Origin: Ancylostoma caninum
Taxonomy: Eukaryota; Nematoda; Chromadorea; Rhabditida; Ancylostomatidae
Direction: 5' to 3'
DNA: 64,000 bases
NCBI GenBank assembly: GCA_037903475.1
Contig: JBAJFG010000638.1
Location: forward strand, 248,001 to 312,000
Shown here: in pieces, positions 1-12,275 of the stretch
Numbering within the stretch: position 1 is the stretch's first letter
Layout: each line of letters starts with the position of its first letter
Notes under the pieces: generated by a model
Database searches by the model: none
Told to the model about the DNA's origin: nothing
The model's input: only the letters and a program-made list of their open reading frames with translations
Translations under genes and position numbers: made by a program

Positions 1-695
1 GTTGAGCAGATTCTAGAATGGAAAAAAATTATAGAGGAGTTAGAAGCACTAAAAAGGATCTGGCTGCGAGCCAAAAGAAAGATTGGGCGATAGCAAATCG
101 ATTTGAGATTACCAGCTGTTGGATGCAGCTTGAATTATTTGACTTGATTGGCGTTACAAAGCTATTATTCTGAAGAAAACAGGGTTGAAAATGGAAAACT
201 CGGTGAAAAAGAGTAGATCAACACTCGCAGCCGAGTTCGTGGAAGTTTCCAGGAATGTTATAATTTCCCAGCCTTGTGCGACGAGTCTAGATTCACATAT
301 TCTAGAATTTTTGCGACGGAACAAAAAGTTGTCAAGCAGTACTGTAAATATTGACGTTTAATTAAGTTCCGAAAAATTCATCTATGTTAGTTGAGTGAAA
401 AGCTAGAGATTTCCTTGGTAATGTTCATAAATCTCACCACAGCTCTTCCACAGCCTTTGGTCCTCCTGATTAGAAAACCAATAGCCTTCTAATTAGCCAA
501 ATTTTGGGATGTGGAGCACTGTACTGGGAAAGGGCGGTGCAGCCTAGCCACACTATTTGTCATTTCCTTCCATCCGCCAGTCGCAGAGCTCAGTTGCACC
601 ACCGCATCTTTGTACTTAGCTGGGTAGCTGCGTTTTTTGTAGGCAACTGATAGTTCCGATCAATTTGCTATCACCGCCACAAACTCTGCACATAC
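1..695. other. 3' flank or intron of the SLC38A9-like gene
   Basis: No exon could be recognised here. The transporter reading frame leaves the last exon found (696-800) at a good GT donor in phase 0. The C-terminal membrane segments must therefore lie either in exons I could not recognise here or to the left of the window. I looked for the family's following conserved block on the minus strand and did not find it. Confidence 0.5.
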
Positions 696-3600
696 ATCAT
701 GTATGCAGCTTTTCGGGAACGGAAATGAGATGTAGAATGTGACGGCTACGAAGATGTAGCTGCATGCCACCAAAGCGAATCCTATGCAGAGATCTCGTGT
801 CTGAAAAGGAATCTTTGTGTATTTGCACCATTTGGAGTGTCCTCGTAGTGACTCACATTATTCTTTGGATTCTCTTGATGCCGTAGAATTGTCAATATAC
901 AATTATGTATGAAATATGACAGCGTGAGTGTACCAGTCAATGCTGGGAAATTCATACTGAATGCTGGAACAAATCCTCTTTGGTTCACTTACCCAAGCTG
1001 AGTAACAGTGTTTGGAAGGGAAGCGGTAAACTTACGGGCTGCATACACTTCCGAGTCGACATCTGTCAGTGAAATGTGAACCCCGCATTTTATCAGACGT
1101 GCACCATTGAAGAGTAGCACATATAAGACAGAAATAGTGCCTAGTACGTTGAATTTTGTGAAAAATGTCGGAGATTTGAAGTTCAGCAACGGAAACGTCA
1201 CTATGGCGAGTAGGATCGGGACAGTGAACTGAAAGGAGCGTTTATAGTACGGCCTCTAACATCATATGTATTGTTTACCACTGCTCCAAAACGGTAGAAG
1301 ATGTAGATGACCATTTATCTATTTACTATTTGCTTCATTTCTTTCATTTCTTTTGAGTATTTGTTCCTTTCTCGGTCCTTACCAACGTAGTGGAATCGCT
1401 CACGCTCGCTCACTGTCGCTTATAGCTGTCCCCTCCCATACTAATTCTGAAACTGCTGCAACATACCCAGAAGATTATTATCGTTGGAGGTTTTGAAGTT
1501 AAATAGAGCTTTAAGCTGACGGTATAGTCCAAATAGGCTAAAGAAGTGCCTTGACTCTCGCCTGGTGTCGCTCACTGTCGCTCATTATCGCCACACTTAC
1601 GCATATGCTTTTTCAGCATTGTCCTAATAAGTATTTTATAAGAATTCTCAAAACTTCACTCATTTCAGCACATTTTAGGAAACCAATTACCCCAGCTGCC
1701 GATCGATCGACGTAAGAGGTGAGAGCACAGACAAATAAATGGGGGCGTGGTACTCCTCTGCGTCTGTGGGTGTTAGCCCCTTGGTTGGCCACGATTGAGA
1801 GCGTGGAAAAAGGACAAGTATAGCCCGAATTGCAACCGAACTCGGAACATGTTAATTACGCTCCGGTCCGGCAGCCACTGCAATTGGGCGCCGGCGGGCG
1901 CCGGCCGCCGCCACCCTCCGGCGCCCCGGTATTAATGAGCTATAAATCACTCGAGCTTGGGAGAAAGCGAAGAAAAATACAATTTTAGCCCATAGTAGAC
2001 AGGGTAGATAAGCCTAACCCTATGCTTAAGAATGTGTTTAAAGCTTAGGCCTAGGCTTCACAGGAGTGGCCCCACCCAACTCTCTTTTCACCTAAATTTC
2101 GAAGATAAACTACGATAAGTGTAAGTGTAAGTAATAGTGGACACCATTTGTACGATGCATCGCGTGCGCGCATAGCGCAGTGGGTTGAGCGAATGATCGA
2201 CGTTGTGGTGGTCAGGGGATCGAATCCTCCCCTGTGCACCCGTTTTGCAAATACATATAGTATGCTGCCTACTGCTGCTGCAGTTATCTAACAAACTCCA
2301 ACATAAAAAGTAGCCCGGATGGCTCAGTGGTTTGAGTGGCAGATTGCAATCTGTCCCTATCGCTGGTTCCACTCCGCTGGAGATCCAGAGTTAAGTATCG
2401 CAGTGTTTGGGGTTCACTGCTTGGAACGTCCCCCGTGATCTCCTTCGGGTAGTCCAGGAAGGCATCCGGCAACGTTTTGCATAAATTTCGAAGATAAACT
2501 ACGATAAGTGTAAGTGTAAGTAATAGTAATAGTGTAAGTAATAGTGAAAAACCACTTTTTCAAAGTTGAGGGAAACCGGGAGAGAGTAACTCCGCCGTAA
2601 AGGACTGCTCCACGAAAGATAAATGACAGCGGTAGAACTACTTCGCAATGGATATGGAACAATTTATACGGATTTCAATTATTTCTGAGGATCCCGAATT
2701 GGATGAGCTTTATTATTCAGATGGGATAACCCTGTGTCCATCTATAGAAGAATAACGGCCATTTTTGTATTCGCGAAGCAGTGTACTATAGCAGAAAATG
2801 GAAGAGTTGGCTTCGCTTATTGTGTATTCAGAAATCTTTCCCCATGAAAATCACAGAAATGAAAAAACGTGAAAGTTGTGAAAATGGTCCCCTGCTTTGT
2901 AGCCTTAACATATCCACTGCACTCTGTCTACTATGGACTAAAATTGTATTTTTCTTCGCTTCCTCCCAAGCTCGAGTGATTTATAGCTTATTAATACCGG
3001 GGCGCCGGAGGGTGGCGCCCATTTGCAGTGGCTGCCGGACCCGACTGTAATAGTGAATCAGTTTTGATGTAGTAACGTGGGGCGATGTTTGCATGCGATG
3101 TTAAAGTCATCGTTCCATATCAAAATCGTTTTTGATAATTTCGCATAACAAGAATTTCCATAAGTGGCTGATAAGAATGGTACACGTGATTCAGTGCAAA
3201 ACTGTCAAAGAACTTTTTTCGAGCACTGACTTTTGGGCAGCTTGTGGGCAGACCTAAGGCAAGAGTACGGGGTTCTACATCATTCACCACTTTGCTCTGC
3301 ACGCATGGAGATCGGTTTCTAGTTTGTTAGGGAGTATATGGTGAACTCTCACGAATAGTACGATTTTCCTCGAAAGATGTGCTCCTGGAGGTGAATTATT
3401 CGGAAAGCACCCCGGCCCACCCCTGGCTCCGCCCACAGGCTCTCCAGGAACTGCGTTCGAAAACGGGGTTTTTCGGCAGTTTGTTCATATATCATACATA
3501 TACATACATATATCACTGTGATCTGCTACAGAATCTTTTAACATGCAGATCTCAAAAACAATTCTGAGGTGGGACCTTGCTCCTAAAGGCGCACACATTA

Positions 3601-5565
3601 GCACCTGCTCCTTTCAACTTACCCTAAGCTGCCAAATTTGATCGAATCGGAGTCCAAATAGAATTGGTGGTTGTGTTGAGTTTAGGTGCTTATCCGGTTG
3701 CAAACTCTTATCCATCTCACAATGAACTGAAAATTCAAATTATTGCCTGTGGTGTCCCAAAAGTCGCGCATATACTTGACATCACAACTTACAATTGCAC
3801 CTAGGTGCTTCCTGCATTTCAAGCGTGTCATTTGATGGATGTGCCAAGTCTAAACGCCATTATCTGAGGATTTCACGCTTTTAAAGCATTTTTTTTTGAT
3901 AAGAGCTACTAACCATAAATAAGTGTTCCCGTAAAGTAGAGGAAATTCGACATCAGTACGTAATAGGCTAGTATAGCACCAGTAAGAATGAACATTGAAA
4001 ATACTATGGCTACGATTTCACCCGCTCGCCCAAGGTATGACCGGCAAATCTCCGAGAATTCCACATGGTTAGGATCGACATTGTCTGAAATTATAGCTAT
4101 TGAGGAAAAGGGGGCGGCGAGCGCTTGACGGAACATACCGAGTGCTTTGGGACTTTGTATCACTATATATGTCGTGTAGAAGCATAGTAGTGCCATAGCA
4201 AGGAAAATAAACAAACCGAAGAACAAACCCGCCTGAAATTGCGCGGTAAAAATGTTAGAAAAACTATGAATACATATTTGTGGTGTGCGAAGCCAAGGAA
4301 TGACACTACGTCTTCTGTGTATTTTCATTATGGAACTCGCTAGTACTACATGCATAGTACTCTATGATAAATAAATATTTTTATATACGTACATATAGTA
4401 TTACTACTATATAATGTATACTACAACTAAAACTGTATACACTATTACTACTACGTGATGTATATTACTGCTACTACCTCGTATACCATTACTACTATAC
4501 ATAGTAATACCATATAATACTATTATTCACTATAGTTGCTGCACCTGTTTCCCTGTGGCGGACGCAAAAAGTGGTCGAGAGGGGGGGGGGAGGGGCGTGG
4601 CAAAAAGAGGGGTTTCCGCCGCTTTGGGGACACAAATGGGAAACGAAACTAATGAAAATATCAATCATGATAAATCGTGATAAACAATTGATAAAAATTA
4701 TTCTAGAAACAGCAACAAAACAAACAATCAAATATAAACTAATGCAAGATTCTTATTTGTGTTGTAAAGTAATTTGAAAAATTTGGCGACTCATTCCCGG
4801 GGGGGGGGGTTAGCCACTGTTATTTTCATAATTTTTATACTACTTAATAATGTGTTCTATTACTGCTAGGTAGATAACATGCAGTATTATTATTATATAT
4901 ACTGTTACTACTACATACTATATACTATTACTGTTTACTATACATAGTTGCAGTTTCTATTTTCATACTTTTTTCTACTACTTTACACTACATAATGTGC
5001 ACTATTATTACTATGTGTTAATACTATTACTGCTTAATACTGTTACTGCTATTATATATACTGCTGCTATATAGTATATACTATTACTATTTTCTATAGT
5101 TGCAGTTCCTGTTTCCATTCTTTTTTCTACTACGGACAGCATAGTGTGTACGATTATAACTACATGACATATACTGTTAGTGTTGTTACAGATACCGGTA
5201 CTACTACAAAATGTACACTACATATTGCTAATTACTACAGGTGCTATTTCTATTTCCATACTTTTAATATTACTACTGTGTACAATTACTTCTAGGTAAT
5301 ATATACTATTGCTACTATTATATATACTACTCCTACTGTATAATATGTGCTACTAGTATTATTGCAGTCACTTTTCCTATTTCGATGTACTATTACTACA
5401 TTTTAATGCTGATTCTCCGCTATTTGACATTACTGCTGCCATTGTCTTTTTTTTATGAGCAATGATGTTAGTATCTCAATATCCAGGTTGTTTTCTCGCA
5501 CCTGATACAGTGCCCATGGCATGCTAAGGAGTGAGACGCCCATCATCGTGTTCCATAGTGCAAAT
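696..5565 (-). CDS. SLC38A9-like amino-acid transporter (partial)
   Basis: Seven exons join in frame: 5502-5565, 4139-4232, 3914-4084, 3623-3726, 1036-1228, 857-963 and 696-800. The first carries WNTMMGVSLLSMPWALYQ, the first-helix signature of the SLC38A9 branch of sodium-coupled amino-acid transporters. Later blocks include YVLMSNFLYFTG, FPLLNFKSPTFF, LGTISVLY and LTGTLTLSYFIHNCILTIL, all matching that family in order. Family members sit in the lysosomal membrane, move or sense arginine and other amino acids, and signal to mTORC1. That role is inferred by homology. The N-terminal cytosolic exons and the C-terminal helices are missing; the latter probably lie beyond the left edge. One intron holds a composite repeat (1861-3047) and another a 1-kb TACTA-rich tract. 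The family call is strong; exon ends rest on canonical splice sites with matching phase. Confidence 0.85.
2166..2240 (+). repeat. tRNA-like module 1 in copy 1
   Basis: The sequence has an A-box-like TAGCGCAGTGGG and a B-box-like GGATCGAATCC at tRNA spacing. Its ends (GCGCGCA and TGTGCAC) pair in six of seven acceptor positions. The anticodon arm does not fold well, so this is a tRNA-derived, SINE-like remnant and not a functional tRNA. It may still carry an internal RNA polymerase III promoter. Confidence 0.6.
2313..2384 (+). repeat. tRNA-like module 2 in copy 1
   Basis: An A-box-like GGATGGCTCAGTGG is followed at tRNA spacing by a B-box-like GGTTCCACTCC. It recurs in the other two copies of the element. 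This is a tRNA-derived module; cloverleaf quality is poor, so a working tRNA is unlikely. Confidence 0.6.
3112..3575. repeat. 460-base inverted-terminal repeat, family R1
   Basis: The right end (AATTGTTTTTGAGAT when complemented, preceded by CCCACCTCAG) pairs imperfectly with the left end near 3115. The internal stretch around 3410-3480 (CTCCGCCCAC, then GAAAACGGGGTTTTTCGGC) closely matches 24475-24530, and more loosely 20450-20500. It is a non-coding MITE-like repeat inside a transporter intron. Confidence 0.65.
4375..5440. repeat. TACTA/TATTACTAC-rich low-complexity tract
   Basis: About 1 kb of imperfect TAC/TAT/ACT repeats lies within a transporter intron. It is interrupted at about 4553-4810 by a G-run-bearing insert whose left end (GTGGCGGACGCAAAAAGTGG) resembles the ends of the repeats at 10255 and 39060. 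No coding content was recognised. Confidence 0.7.
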
Positions 5566-7659
5566 CTGAAAAAAAAATCCATTTCTTCTTGAGTTTAGAA
5601 GCTGAAAAGAAGTTATCAGCTGCAGATATGAAAGTGTAATTGTTGGCAGTAAAGTATTTTTGATAGACGCCTGAGTCGATGAACGGGTTATAATTTCCTC
5701 GTTTTGCTACATCGTTCTCTGTTCACGCTTCAGGAGAATATGGAAACAATGTTGGAGACTTGGTTCTGAAAGCTTCTTTCTTTGATTAGAAGGGTTCATT
5801 TTGAGCTGAGCGCTGATTTGGCGTGATCCTTGCCGTTCTAGGAGAAAGTACGATTGAAAGTACAAAGGTACACGTGTTTGATGTAAAATCAAGCAGACTA
5901 AACCAAAGAGCCCCTGAGATCGCTTAATCTGAGGTTATTTCGTCCCAAAAAGAACACCTTTATCATATTTATTTATGGTGTCCATCGTATTTTCTGATGG
6001 ATTGTGCAGCTATCAGCTTTTTATTTGCTTCTTGGAGGCGACTAAAAACTCGTGCAAAAAGCAGCAATTGATTACTTGGACGTAAAAAATCAAAAAGTGC
6101 GCGCAGCTGAGAATTCCCACAGTAAAGCGGCGAAAAAAAAAACCGCAGCGCTCTTGAGCCAGGATAGATGAACTAAACAGTTTTGTTGATTGACGTTGAT
6201 CTCAGTTTGTTTTCCAGAAAAACTTGGCGCCGGAGCTCATGATCGCAGAGCAGTAAAGCGTATTTGTGCAACTTTTGTTGCTCTTATGATTACTTAGCGA
6301 TGAGCTTAGGAAATACCAAAACTCTAACGATTCTCAACGGAGAATAAAGAAAATTGTGTACATTCGTGAGCTAAAAGGATTCCGCCCTTCGTGTCTTGGT
6401 CTTCCAGTAAAAAAAAACAAAATAGTGCTTCTGGTACCTCTTCTGTTGTGGTTCTACCATTTCATACATACATAGTTCCACAAAATGTCTGCTGTGGCTG
6501 ATCTACATGATACCTCGAGTTTTCTGATAAGGTATCTACAAATAGCTTCTTTTTCTGAATGCATTGTTCTCTATCTTAATTTGTTATGAGATTCTACACA
6601 GGGTGCACGAGAACTATTTACACATCCAAAATGAGTCTGTAGTAAAAGGGAACACACAAAAACATTCTACATATGCATATCGAAAATGAAGCCCATGTTT
6701 TGACAATCAAAATAAAAGGACTCTTGTTCAGAGTGATATTCTTTCTCGCAGAAGTTGTCACGACCGACGAAGCGCAGAGCCGTGGCGCCGCAAGTACTTG
6801 GGCAGACTTCTTTTTCCAGATCTTGAGCAGATCAGCTTATGGGAGCATGCTATCTCTGTGAATAATAGCACAGCTTTTGCTCTCTAGGATTTCTACTTAG
6901 GGTCACCAGCGGACTGAGCTCCAGCTCCCAAGGAAACTAGTCATTTTCTGGTTTGAAGTTTTTCAAGTGGATTTTTGATACCAGCACTGCACCATCTTCG
7001 TCTCTTGCATAGAAGCCAAGCTCTGCCAATGGACCTATGGATCCAGTTTTCGCCGAGTTCTTTCGCTTTCCTCGTCGAAATCTCGCAAGTCTGTCAAGCC
7101 CTCGAGACTTCGGCTTTCCTTTGCTCCTTTTGGTCACTAACATACCCACGTGTGCCTAATACGGTTTAAGTTAGAATCTTTTCCATCTCGCTTCGGTACT
7201 CTTCTTAGAAACTCGTTTCTTGGTCCCTCTCCAGATCATACCGTTAATAAGCGGACGCATCAACTGTACGTGCGTAACTTCGTCCCATACTATGCCATAC
7301 TATATGCTTTCCTTTCAGGATGCACTCTCCTATGTATGTGTTTAGCTCCAAAATGTGTTCCACAATTTTGAAGTATCCCATACGAGAAATCTCAGCAGAA
7401 ACATCCTATTTTACGCTGATATTGAGTTTTGAAAAATGCGTTGGTGCTACTGATATTTCGAAAAAAAAAATGTCGTCGAAAAGAGATAGGAGCACGTGAA
7501 CTAGTGAAAGTGTGCAACAGTGTCATAGTAAATAAAAAAAGTGTTGTAGCTGTCTGGTGTGCCACCAGAAAGACTCCACTCATAGTAGCTTTGCAGCTGA
7601 GATGGGCAGTGAATGAGATGGATATTGATCGTCGTGTACAGTAGAAGCAGCAAACTCAC

Positions 7660-7736
7660 ATCGTTACGAAACTGCTGTGTTTCGGGACTTCCGCCGTCGC
7701 CGTCATATCGCCCGGTGAGCTCGTTGGCCGTAATAC
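7660..7736 (-). other. Candidate exon, possibly 5' part of transporter
   Basis: This 77-base minus-strand open stretch is bounded by CCAG at its 5' side and GTGAGT at its 3' side, and ends in phase 0. It would encode a polar peptide ending in SPETQQFRND, which would suit the disordered N-terminus of an SLC38A9-like protein. No homology supports it directly. Confidence 0.2.
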
Positions 7737-10254
7737 CTGGAACGTTACGTACAGAACCAGCAGAGTGAATTTAAAGCGAGGTGGGGGTTGCAAGGAACAT
7801 GGAGATAAGAATGAGGTGGTGACGTGAGGTCGGGCTGAGGACGATGTTGGGCGTTGCCGTCAGTACAGCGAACATTGAGAATGTTCGGAGGGTAATCAGC
7901 TTTCTGTTTGAGTGCCTTTATCGCTGATGCCGTCACACAAAAGCGGTCTGTTAACCCCAATCAAAGTTTTTTTGCCCGGTTCTTAGTGACTACAACCTGC
8001 AGCGACTGCGTCAGTCGCTCAACAAATAGAACTTAAGCGCTGCTGCGAAGTGCATGTGAAGCGCATTGGGTTGCAGAAGACGAATTTCCGGTTCAAGGCA
8101 ATGAATAGTCGTTGCTTAGGCCTTACTTCGGGTGGACCTAGCGATTACTGGCTGCAAACCGTGCGCTACTCGCGCCAGATTGCGCCGTTTCCTTGGCAGA
8201 AAGTTGACAGTGGTCGGATGAACGGCATTGCACTCTCTTTTTCACCTTCGTTATCCCTGACTTTTTGGACCCGGCTGCACGGAAACACCTTTGCTTAGTA
8301 AATAAAGGGAACTGGTTCCCGTATCACAATTCAATGCAAACGTTTCCTAGAGTTTATGTTCAAGTGCCCTGTACTTCTCTGTATTGTGACGGATATTGGC
8401 ACTATATTTGACAGGAAAAAAATAAACACGAAGGAATGCTTGCTTACTTTCGCGTTTTTCTGGATTCGTGTTGATTCTCTGTAACCTTCATCAAAAATTT
8501 CGTAAACATGAAATGGCCCTTCTTTGAGGGTGAATAAAAAAAATGAGGCTGTGTGCTATACAAGTCGTTTTGGGGTAAAGAGCTACATTATAGCAATATG
8601 TAATACTGCATATACAATATAGAATATAGCGGATAGATCAATAGAATAAGAGGTAATAAAAAAGGAGGGAATGGTGTAGACTGTGACGAAAATTTCCGCC
8701 AGCATCATGCGACGCGCTCAACCGGGCGGTGCGGCAGCTGCGATCAATGGCTATGTTTGAGCATTGTCGGTCACAGCGCTGCGCTTCTTCACGTCCGTGC
8801 CCCATTTTATGCTGTGAAATTCAAAGAATCCGTGCAATTGGCAGTGTTGAGGAGTATTTTGCAACCCATAATGAATATGTATAGCTTTATAGGCTGACAG
8901 CACGGCTTTATGTCACAAATTTTCGAAATCCATTTATTTGCTAACTCTTAAAATTACTGGGAAAACCGTCGTTACTCGCTAATGCGTCATCTCGTTAGTT
9001 CAGACATACCTTAGACTAACAGCCACATTATCAGATGATTTCAGATTTCAGGCTTCAGGACCTGTCATTGGCATGCATGCGTTTCTACGTAACTGTTATG
9101 TTATTCCCTCTGATGAAAAGGACGTCGTGAAAACAATGGCAGTTCACTGTGAAAACTCCATGTACAACGGGAGAAATTAGTAGCGCAGACTTTTTTACTC
9201 AAGGAGAGGGGGCGTTTCCAGGCAAGCAAATGCAGGGGCTAACTGATTGGCAGTGAATATATCAATATGTAGTTAGAGAATTAAAATGCAGCAATAAGTT
9301 TACAAATGTATCAGGGAGAAATAAGCAACTGGGATTAGACAAACTAGACCCGATCCTGAAGACAAATTTGAGTTTTTGATGAATTTTCCAATGTTCTGCT
9401 CAATATGCACTTAGGAACCGTTTTGAAGCTCATCGTGCTGCATTCCACCAAAACTATTTCTTTTGGGTTCCAGCAAAATCGGAAAACAACAGGAAATTTC
9501 AATTTGCGTCTTAATCTTCAACTTGTCCGTTAATCTGTTAATCTTAGACGAAAACTAAATATTGATAGGGTTTCTTGGCCAGAGTTTCAGAGTAGCTAAA
9601 GAATGTAGAGAAGAAAACAGCTTAGAAATTGACGTTTGCACGGGCGTTAACTCTGCGTGAGTTGGGATTTTCTTGACATTCACCAAAGGAATGAAAAAGG
9701 CAGCTTCTGAAAAGTGGGGTGAAGACCTCTTTGAGCTTCGATAGCCTGTTATTACGTAGGCGGGGACGTACAACGTACACAAAAGGTACGAAAGGAAGGA
9801 ATTCGTGGAGAAAGAAGGAGAGAGGGCGGAGAAATTTAGAATTCTGGAGGTTCGTTCTACGCGGTAGCTTTTCCGGATAATACCCTAAGAATTGAACCTG
9901 CCCCTTCTACACTAAGAGTTATACAGTTTTTGAGATTTTTAGAAAGTATTTCATAGATTAGCCGTAAATTCCGGGTTAGACTCCCTTTAGTCGTTCGTTT
10001 TCCCCTATTTTTCGAATTTTCAATACGCAACGCGGTAGCTATTCCGGAATCTTACTGAAATCAGGCTGTTTTATAAGAGGAACCATATACTGAATATGAC
10101 AGACTTCCAGCTCGTTTACCGATGGAGACCTCCTCTACGTCCCCCCTTCCTTCTCCGCCTCCCCTCCCCCCACCATTCCCTCCCCCCTCCCACGCATTGT
10201 CTTCGTGACTGCTATCGGTTAATAGTTCTATTCGTCCCATTCACGAGCGAGCAC

Positions 10255-10503
10255 CACTGGCGGACGCAGGAGAGGATGGGGAGGGCGGGACCCCTTAATG
10301 ATTTTCAGAAATACTTCAGGAAATAAATGAAAGCCTTGTTTGAGTGTATTCTTGTTTGTTTATTTTTATTCCTGTTTTTATACAAATCTTACTAATTATT
10401 TAATATTGTAATCATCTTCATTATTATTACTTTCTATCCCGGTCCCCAAAGTGGCGGAGACCCCGACTTTTTTCATATGCCCACATTCTGCGTCCGCCAT
10501 TGG
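10255..10503. repeat. Inverted-repeat element with CACTGGCGGACGCAG ends
   Basis: CACTGGCGGACGCAG at the left is matched by its inverted copy CTGCGTCCGCCATTG at the right. The interior is AT-rich with TTTATT runs. Single ends of the same type occur at about 4553 and 39160, so this is a small dispersed family of non-autonomous elements. Confidence 0.65.
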
Positions 10504-12072
10504 GACACCCCTCGAATTTATTTCAGACCATTGATTTTACGGAAACCTTTTATTTCTATTCTACAACAACTTTATACCATTTTCCTCTGTTATAGGTTAC
10601 TCAAAGCAGTACAGCCATTGGAATTTTCGGGTTTTCGGAAAGGCACAAACTGTTTACTGTGTAATTCAGCAGCTATAATTTTTTTTATTAACTGACTTGT
10701 CCAAAATAGTAGGAACACAAGGGAAAAGATATGTAGGTATAAACGTGGAGTGAAGTGAAATTTGGGTAGTTGCTTCATTTGCTGTTCTATCGTCATTATT
10801 CGTAAGCAGATGAAATATGCAGAGGATAAGTGATCTCAGCTTTGTGCATGAAAGCAAAGTTCGCGAGAAAATGCCATCAGAAGGAGGAAGTGTGCAAAAG
10901 GTCGGGAACAATGACACCAATTTGAAAGACTAGTCTGCACTCAAATCGTTGTGCAATCGCACAGTAGTTATATATTTATTGCCACATTAACCGTGCAGGA
11001 ATGCGCTAAACGGTCTCGGAGCTGGAGACAAGAGGTTCTTCAGAGTAATGCTTCGAAAAAAAAGAAAGAAGGAAAAAGCTACTGATAAAAGAAGGGAAAA
11101 TTTCAAGTTCCACTCTTCTGCTTTCTTGACCAAATGTTGTGTTTATACTTCATCGCGAGACGAACATAGGCAATAAATAGCGACGAAGTGATGTCGCAAT
11201 GCGCGGCGCTCATGATGTTGCAGGTTTGGATCGGATGTAACGTCGTGCGTGCTGGTAGGCTTAAGCGAATTTCGTTCGTTATATGTTTTACGGAGGAAGA
11301 ACTATGAACACACGCCAAGAACTATGAACAGCGGAGATCCACGCCTCACTTCCTGAAGATAGTCGTCGACCAATGCGGCCACTGTGCTCACAGATTTTAT
11401 GAGGGATCTGCTGCACAGTCTGCATGGGCGCGGTGAAGTATAAACACAACAGTGGAGCCCACAAAAACTTAAATTTTCTCCTCTTAAACTGAGCCTAGAA
11501 ATGTTATTTGGATTAGAAAACGAGTGGTCTATTCTGGACACTAGTCCAATTTTCGCTGAGTTTGGCAGCTATACAGGATCATTTTTGTTCATTTCATCGC
11601 ACTCACTTACTGTGAACAAACAAACAAATTTGTGAAAAGGACGCCACTAAACTACTCTTACGCGGTGGTAGTACAAATTTCGAAGAAAACTGTCCGTTCC
11701 ATTCACTGACCTGCGTGACCAGAAAATTAAATCAGTTGTGCGAAAGGTTGATGCGACAGACGCACTTTTCCCAATCGCTCTTACTTTAATTTGATTAGAC
11801 CGCACTTTGTAACAAGAAGTTGCTTAGCAGTTGATCTGTGCATTTTCTTCTTCGTTTCGTTCCCGCTTCCATCGAAGGTGATGTAATGAGAAAGTCTACC
11901 TCTGAACATCGCTAGCTGTTCACTACGGAGATGGGCGTCGACGTGATCTTAAGACCAAAAACAAAGAATTTTTGTTTTTGCGACATTATTAATAGGTTGA
12001 TATCATAGGAAGCTGGCGTCAGCATCAATGGAGCGTCAATCGTTATCGTAGGCCTGGAAACGAGTCCTCATC

Positions 12073-12275
12073 GCGTCACCTACGCAGCGCGGCAGACGAA
12101 CTCGGCGCTATACACCGAGTTTTGCCGGTATTGCCGCTTTTATAGGAAGTTCAAGTATGTAAAAATGCATGAACATAAAGAAACTAGCCGCAGATACTAC
12201 AGGGAAAGCGGCAGTACGGCAACGCCCTACAACCGTAGCGCCCAGGTGGTCTACCGCGCCGCGTAGGTGGTGCGT
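12073..12275. repeat. GC-rich inverted repeat with inner hairpin
   Basis: The left arm CACCTACGCAGCGCGGCAGAC pairs with the complement of GTCTACCGCGCCGCGTAGGTG at the right, with few mismatches. An inner hairpin (ACTCGG...CCGAGT) lies near 12090-12127. A related CACCTACGCGGCGCGG stretch recurs near 60215, within another repeat. Confidence 0.55.

Larger units (their letters stand above)
1861..3047 (+). mobile_element. TIR element with two tRNA-like modules, copy 1
   Basis: This repeat lies in an intron of the transporter gene. Both ends carry the same roughly 130-base GC-rich inverted repeat (GGTCCGGCAGCCACTGCAA at the left, its complement at the right). The right end reads CCCGACTG followed by TA, a Tc1/mariner-like terminus; the left terminus is worn. 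Inside are two tRNA-like stretches and a TTACTTACAC-type simple repeat. The copies at 17586 and 47893 lie in the opposite orientation. No transposase is encoded, so it is non-autonomous. Confidence 0.8.

Noticed and set aside
2166..2384. Functional tRNA genes
   Set aside because: The A and B boxes are good, but anticodon arms do not pair well and the modules occur only inside a repeated element. I treat them as tRNA-derived repeats.
6937..7149. Minus-strand 70-codon basic frame upstream of the transporter
   Set aside because: Composition is lysine/arginine-rich without motif or clear splice sites linking it to the transporter. It could be a 5' exon but nothing supports it.
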